Source: Rotaria socialis | Taxonomy: Eukaryota; Rotifera; Eurotatoria; Philodinida; Philodinidae | Assembly: GCA_905331475.1 (NCBI GenBank) | Contig: CAJNYU010001736.1 | Location: forward strand, 1 to 64,000 | Length of the DNA: 64,000 bases | Direction of reading: 5' to 3' | Part shown: positions 59,089 to 64,000 of the stretch, piece by piece | How positions within the stretch are numbered: the first letter of the stretch is position 1 | How the letters are laid out: each line of letters starts with the position of its first letter | Notes under the pieces: model-generated | Told to the model about the DNA's origin: nothing | The model's database searches: none | What the model saw: the letters and a program-made list of their open reading frames with translations, nothing else | Made by a program: the position numbers and the translations under genes

Positions 59089-60369
59089 TCATGGATCATA
59101 TTTGACAGTTTTAAAATTCGTAAAGAATGCAGCTATAAAATCGCATACAATAGTTCCGGTACCGAATATACCAAGAAATGAACCAATACTTGTTGTTGTT
59201 TGAAAGAGATCAAATTTTCCAACTTCACCAGTGACAGAAACAAGAATATGTAAATTATAAATATTTGTATGTAATCGATGTAATTCGCCATCGTTTGGTC
59301 GAAAAAAGTATCGTGATGTTAGAAAATTCGAACCAGGATCGTACGGATTGCTCTTATATGGTTTAATATCCATACGTTGAAATTTATAAAAAGGTTGACA
59401 ATATTCTAACTTCTTATCTAGGTTACATTTCCAACTAATTTTTATTTCAATCAATGAACCATAATAAAACATTGCTTCGTATTCGTGAGGGTCAGTTTCA
59501 ATCATTTCTAAAATTTTCGATAGACGAAATTTTGGACATAGTGGATGATGTATTGGATCATATTCACATGTATCAATATATTCTTTAGTAATTTTATTTG
59601 GTATTAGATTAGCTCGTACGAGGCCAAGTTGAGTAAATTCAACGAAATGTTTTATAAATAAAATGTAATCAAGCGCTTGATAATTTCTTTTAACAGTTAT
59701 TGTTGATAACTTGAACCAGCATAATTTGGATTTATTAGCAATCGTTTCGTTTTCATATTCTTGACGATATAAGGGTGGTAGTATACAACGTGCACGTTCA
59801 TTACATGTATGCAATGATACTAGCCGAAATGATGAAGATCTATTTTGACGTCGTCTCGATGTTTTATCAGTACAATATCTTAGTACATGTTCAGTTTCTA
59901 ACATGCGAGTTGTTATTGATATAGCGGAGTTTTCCGTTGCGGGTGTAATAAAATCATTGACGTCGTATGATGATTGTGAACAGTTATACTTTGGAAAATA
60001 ACGTAATATTGATGCATTCCTTAGACAATATGGTGATGGTTTTATTTTAATTGTAACAGCTGATATGGGCGAACGATCAAATATTTGATATGAACTTCGT
60101 TGACACATTAAATACAGACAACTGATAGCAAGCGATAATTTAACAAATAAGGATAGACTTGCAATCCATTTCGATTCAAAACGTACAACTTTCGGAGCTT
60201 GAAAGAGACAAAAAGAAAACACGCGATATTGAATAATTTGATAAGAAATATTTGAAAAGTTAATATTTTTAAATTTAAGAAGAATTAATTTCTAGATGAA
60301 AAAATAATTTTCAACTTTGACGATCAGAGAAAAAATTAACACCTGTTTGAACATTTTCGAAGATTCTAA
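59089..60369 (-). CDS. P2X purinoceptor (ATP-gated channel subunit), 5' end incomplete
   Basis: P2X receptors are trimeric cation channels opened by extracellular ATP, with two membrane helices per subunit. The main exon is 60197-59089; a 27 nt upstream exon at 60369-60343 (RIFENVQT) joins in phase before APKVVRFESKW, the usual pre-TM1 region. The initiating exon was not found. TM1 is WIASLSLFVKLSLAISCLYL, TM2 includes SIGSFLGIFGTGTIVCDF, with a GKF and a CDF as in the family. The ectodomain has many cysteines and SLIEIKISWKCNLD, the typical block. Of the four basic ATP contacts of vertebrate P2X, two are present as KIK, while the NFR motif reads NFL and the later Lys is Asn or Thr, so ligand sensitivity may differ. 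It ends 94 bp from NUP133, tail to tail. Confidence 0.85.
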
Positions 60370-63300
60370 CTGAAAGTAGTATTTTAGTTTTTCACAAATC
60401 GGATATAAGAGAAAGTTTATGCAAATATTTTAGTAATACAAGTGAAATTTGTAATCAAAGGGAAGTTAGATTTTCCGTGTTTGCATTATAGATCAAAATG
60501 ACTAGAATCAAATTTAAAAAAAGATATACTCAAATTCAATACCAGTTTCAATCTTATCAGATAGATACATTCATTTTGATTTCATTGAAATAAATCGTTT
60601 ATGAAATCAAAATAAAACTAATCTTGGATATAACTACATATCGAAAAATTTCTGTTTCTTGATTCTTTATAAGTCAAGCTAAATATTTTAGATTAGAAAC
60701 AATTCACTATGCCGTGGTGTTGTGCTCAATACAGAAATCCTGTAGCGGCGCTTGATTGCTATTTACTAGATAGTTTCCTTATTTTGAAAGAAATTCTCTT
60801 GATAATATTTGTCGCTTGGAATAATAATTTATTTCATATTTTGAATTCTTCTCAAGTAATCAAGGAAAAATAGATCATAGTAATAATTAAAAAAATACTC
60901 AAGAGATCCTTCAAACAATTCTTATGTTGCTATATTTGATAATCAAGTTTATATCAACAAGGGAAGATTGTGTTGCGTCGCAACAATATGATTCAGAGAT
61001 GAACAATAGGAACACGAAGGACCATTGTTCTCGTTGATAATTTTACAGAATTAAATTGATCTTATTATAAGTGTAAAACAAATAGATTAAAATCAACATA
61101 ATTGTTTAACACATGTATTTTTAGATAAAACCATCGGTTTGTTGATAGAATCAGATTTTTCTTATTCTAAACACTGTAAGAAGTGACCTTTCATGGCGAA
61201 GTTCAAAATTACTTCGTGCTCTTAGAAGACAATAATTACTATAGCGACGCCATTTTAGTTCAACTGTTGAATGAGTCTATTTACAAAAAAGAAATATGCA
61301 AATAGTTATGCTGATTTTAATATGCTTTTGTAAATATTATTTTAAAGATAATGTCAGAAAATTCTTTCGTGCAGATATATAATCTTGTAGAAATTAACGA
61401 CCTCAACTCTACTATGTAAAAATAACAGAGAAAAAAAGAAAAAGATCTGTGTTTTATGCATGATGTAGTATTAGGTTAGTGAATAAGACAGATGACTTTC
61501 TGAATATATCAAGTGTCGCACCTATTTATAGTTATATCTACTTACTATCATAGTGGGTGACACTTGTCCAAATATGCTTTAATGGAGATGATACACGGTG
61601 CCGTGTTGTTGGCGTATATTTTGTTATTATTGATGAAAATGACACTGGATGAGAGTTCATTTTAATTGCCATAGTTATTTATCTCTTTTAAGAATGCCAT
61701 TTTCCGACAAAATAACCTTTATTATGAAAAACTAATAAAATGGCGAGCAAGACAAAAAAGAGCAGAGCACTAGAGAAATGAGACATACGTAAAAAATGAC
61801 TGAAATAAAAGCTTTTTCTTGTCATAGGAAAAAAAAGCGTTTTCCCATAAAATAAAGACATTGATTCTCTTCTTCTGGATGTTTTATCACTTGCGGCATC
61901 ATATTGAGTAATCGTGAGCCTTAATAATATGATTTAATGATGTGTAATCGAAGGAAAAGATAGGAGACACCGGCACTTATCGTAAATAGATCAGAACGGA
62001 AAGCTACAGAACGACAATAGATCACGCGCCAGTAGAGGCTACAGATGCAACCAGAGAAGATAGAGAACAATCAGAAAATCTTCTATCTGTGCTTTTCTCG
62101 CCCTCGCTACGGCTGTTTATTATCGGCAAGCAAATGGATAAATAAAAACTGACAAGTAGTTTTACGAAACAATGATTGACATCCCGACCAGTCAACTGAA
62201 AGAAGTAGAGCGACAAAAAACAATCTAGCTAAATAAAATAGAGATATGTCTTCATCTCTCGTATAAGATTTCACATGTTACATTAAATCAAATATATTGT
62301 GATGAATAACAAAAACGAGCGATAATCTATTCGATAAGTCAAAGTCTTGTTTTATTCGTATTTACATTAACATTTTGTTGTTATCTGAATAATCGATGTT
62401 TTCCATAATTGACATTCTGTCCATTGATGAAAGAGCAAAAAGAATTGAAACAATTGTATAAATGCTTTTTCTGACAGTTATCTCGTACAATAAGCAAGAA
62501 CAAATTGCAAGAAAAGCTGACGAAAACACATTACTGAATGAAGGAAAAAGGTGACTGAAAGCCTATGTGTTTTGTTTGTCATTAAACATGAAATAAATTA
62601 ATCTTATTCTTTGAGTGCCGTTAGAGAAAGAAAAAATCTGTTTAAATGGAAAAACATTACGAATAGAATAGTATTTACTAAACTAATGAAACAGCAAAAT
62701 GAAATGGGTAAATATTCCATCAAGAAAGTCCAAAACAAAAAATCCTTGCTCGATCACAAAAATAACAGCAATAATAATAATGATAACATAGAGAAAAAGT
62801 CGATGAGACCATTACTCGTTCTTTCCTATAGGTTTCAATGACAACAGATATAATTAATTCTACACTTTGCGATGGTATCATGATACGATGTTACAAGTTT
62901 GAATATGAGATTGCTTTTTCAAATTCAAAATAACTTCCGTAATTTGGCAACAAAACGTAAATATTTGTTCATGATTGATATATATATTTTTTTTTCGAAG
63001 CAGCAGTGCTTACGTTACTAGTCATAAAAGTGTATGATACTCTTAGGTCTAATAAAAATCATTTTGTTCGGCAGTCACTATCGAATATTTCCTATTTAGA
63101 AAGAACTGTTTAGTTTAACACTTCTAATTATGCATTTAAAGAACAGAAATGGAAGAATGCTGAGATCATGTAAATTTCATTTTTTTATTGAAGTTTTAAT
63201 AAATATAGAATTGTTCATTTCTACGTTTTGAAAAATCTAATCGACAGTATATATCAGAAAAGCAGAACTTAGAGTTGCAAAAGGAATATCGTTTTTGACT

Positions 63301-64000
63301 GGCACTAGTATATGACTATGTTCAATGTGAACAGCTTTTCTATCCTAAACTATCGTTTAACACTATATTTAATCTCCTGACCGAGATCTTTTTTAAAATT
63401 TTTTCTTTTGTCCAACTCCATATGGACATCGTCAAAGTAACACAGACGATCCATCTCTCAGGCACTATTTCTTATGTTCTAAGAAAATTAACACATACAG
63501 TAAAATCCTTAGTCACCCATATATGAAATCCAATTTTCAATTTCTTCGACTAATAGCTGATGATTTCTACGTCCACTGATAGCCGTTTCATTTCTAACCA
63601 ATATTATATTCGCACTTCATACAAAACATGGAAGCAAATTATGCATGTATCAAGTTTTTTTTCTCCATGAAACTTCTTTTTCTTATCATATTTTCACACT
63701 TCTAATTACTTCATTAAGGATATGTGTAAAATGGAATTTAACCAAAGATCTATTTCTAATGAGGCGGAAGTGTGAGAATATAATAAGAAAAAGAAGTTTC
63801 ATGAGCATACACAATTCGCTTCAATATTTTGTATTTGAGTGTAAATATGATATTGGTTTGAAAGGAAAATTTTTAAACTATCGATCGAAAAAATTGAAAA
63901 CTGAATCTAGCGAATAGTGAACTAAGGATTTTGCTATATCATTGAGTTTGTTTCAATCAAACAAAGTAGTCCGCTACGTAACGTTTGAAAATCCTACTAA
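60370..64000. other. Region without a recognised gene
   Basis: The missing first exon(s) and promoter of the P2X gene should lie near its start. No convincing gene was found further on; frames near 62022-62216, 62611-62841 and 63645-63917 show no family similarity. A 138 bp hairpin lies at 63666-63803. Confidence 0.5.
63666..63803. repeat. 138 bp hairpin / short inverted-repeat element
   Basis: CATGAAACTTCTTTTTCTTA at the left is the complement of TAAGAAAAAGAAGTTTCATG at the right, continuing with small gaps to arms of about 37 bp (TTTTCACACTTC with GAAGTGTGAGAA). It may be a very small MITE. Confidence 0.7.

Noticed and set aside
62611..62841. Lys/Asn-rich 76-codon frame
   Set aside because: Low-complexity AT-rich DNA, no supporting structure.
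63645..63917. 90-codon frame near the right edge
   Set aside because: Half of it lies in the 138 bp hairpin; no similarity recognised.
1..64000. CRISPR array, rRNA, tRNA, bacterial operon, reverse transcriptase or virus-derived genes
   Set aside because: None seen by eye. A tRNA or a decayed retroelement could still have been missed without a covariance or profile search.

Overview
The window looks like nuclear DNA of a bdelloid rotifer, possibly a Rotaria- or Adineta-like animal. The evidence is AT-rich sequence, protein genes broken by many 50-70 bp GT-AG introns, animal-type proteins (nucleoporin, P2X receptor, WD40-SOCS protein, copper transporter, 7TM receptor), short interstitial runs of TGTGGG (the telomeric repeat reported for bdelloids), acceptor-like TTNCAG sequences directly upstream of several start codons (bdelloids use spliced-leader trans-splicing), and at least one gene of a type better known from fungi (glutaminase A). 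No rRNA, tRNA, CRISPR or prokaryotic operon was seen. Species and chromosome cannot be fixed from the sequence alone.

Layout. 0-4.2 kb is mostly non-coding with repeat remnants. 4.2-5.35 kb (-) is a rhodopsin-like 7TM receptor. 5.4-12 kb is a mobile-element zone: a 1.57 kb near-perfect foldback element, an 1.05 kb element with inverted termini, a hAT-like MITE, a 1.52 kb CACTA-ended element carrying an exon-like gene fragment, and a truncated foldback arm abutting it. 12-15.9 kb is gene-poor with a 156 bp hAT-type MITE that has a perfect 8 bp target duplication. 15.9-21.3 kb carries mitoribosomal mS40, then a class V PLP enzyme that appears to lie inside the first intron of an LRRC14-like gene. 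25.1-28.7 kb is an M13 (neprilysin-like) ectoprotein without the HExxH zinc site. 31.8-36.9 kb holds two tandem, probably paralogous, coiled-coil genes of unknown function. 37.8-38.5 kb is a CTR copper transporter. 40.4-41.5 kb is a ubiquitin-like/Cys-rich gene broken by a stop codon and a MITE. 42.3-44.5 kb contains two decayed genes. 44.7-52.5 kb holds WSB-like (-), glutaminase A-like (+) and a DUF962/Mpo1-like gene (+). 52.6-59.0 kb is a 27-exon NUP133 gene, facing a P2X receptor gene (-) that ends 94 bp away. 60.4-64 kb has no recognised gene beyond the P2X 5' part.

The genes do not form one pathway; this is ordinary dispersed animal gene order. The most unusual points are the candidate same-strand nested gene, the dead protease homologue, the two uncharacterised tandem paralogues, a P2X receptor lacking some expected ATP contacts, a recurring CCCAGG-ended MITE family that interrupts genes, and repeated interstitial TGTGGG patches that often pair with an inverted copy. 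Exon coordinates were worked out by hand from splice consensus, reading phase and similarity remembered for each family; none was checked with alignments or RNA data.
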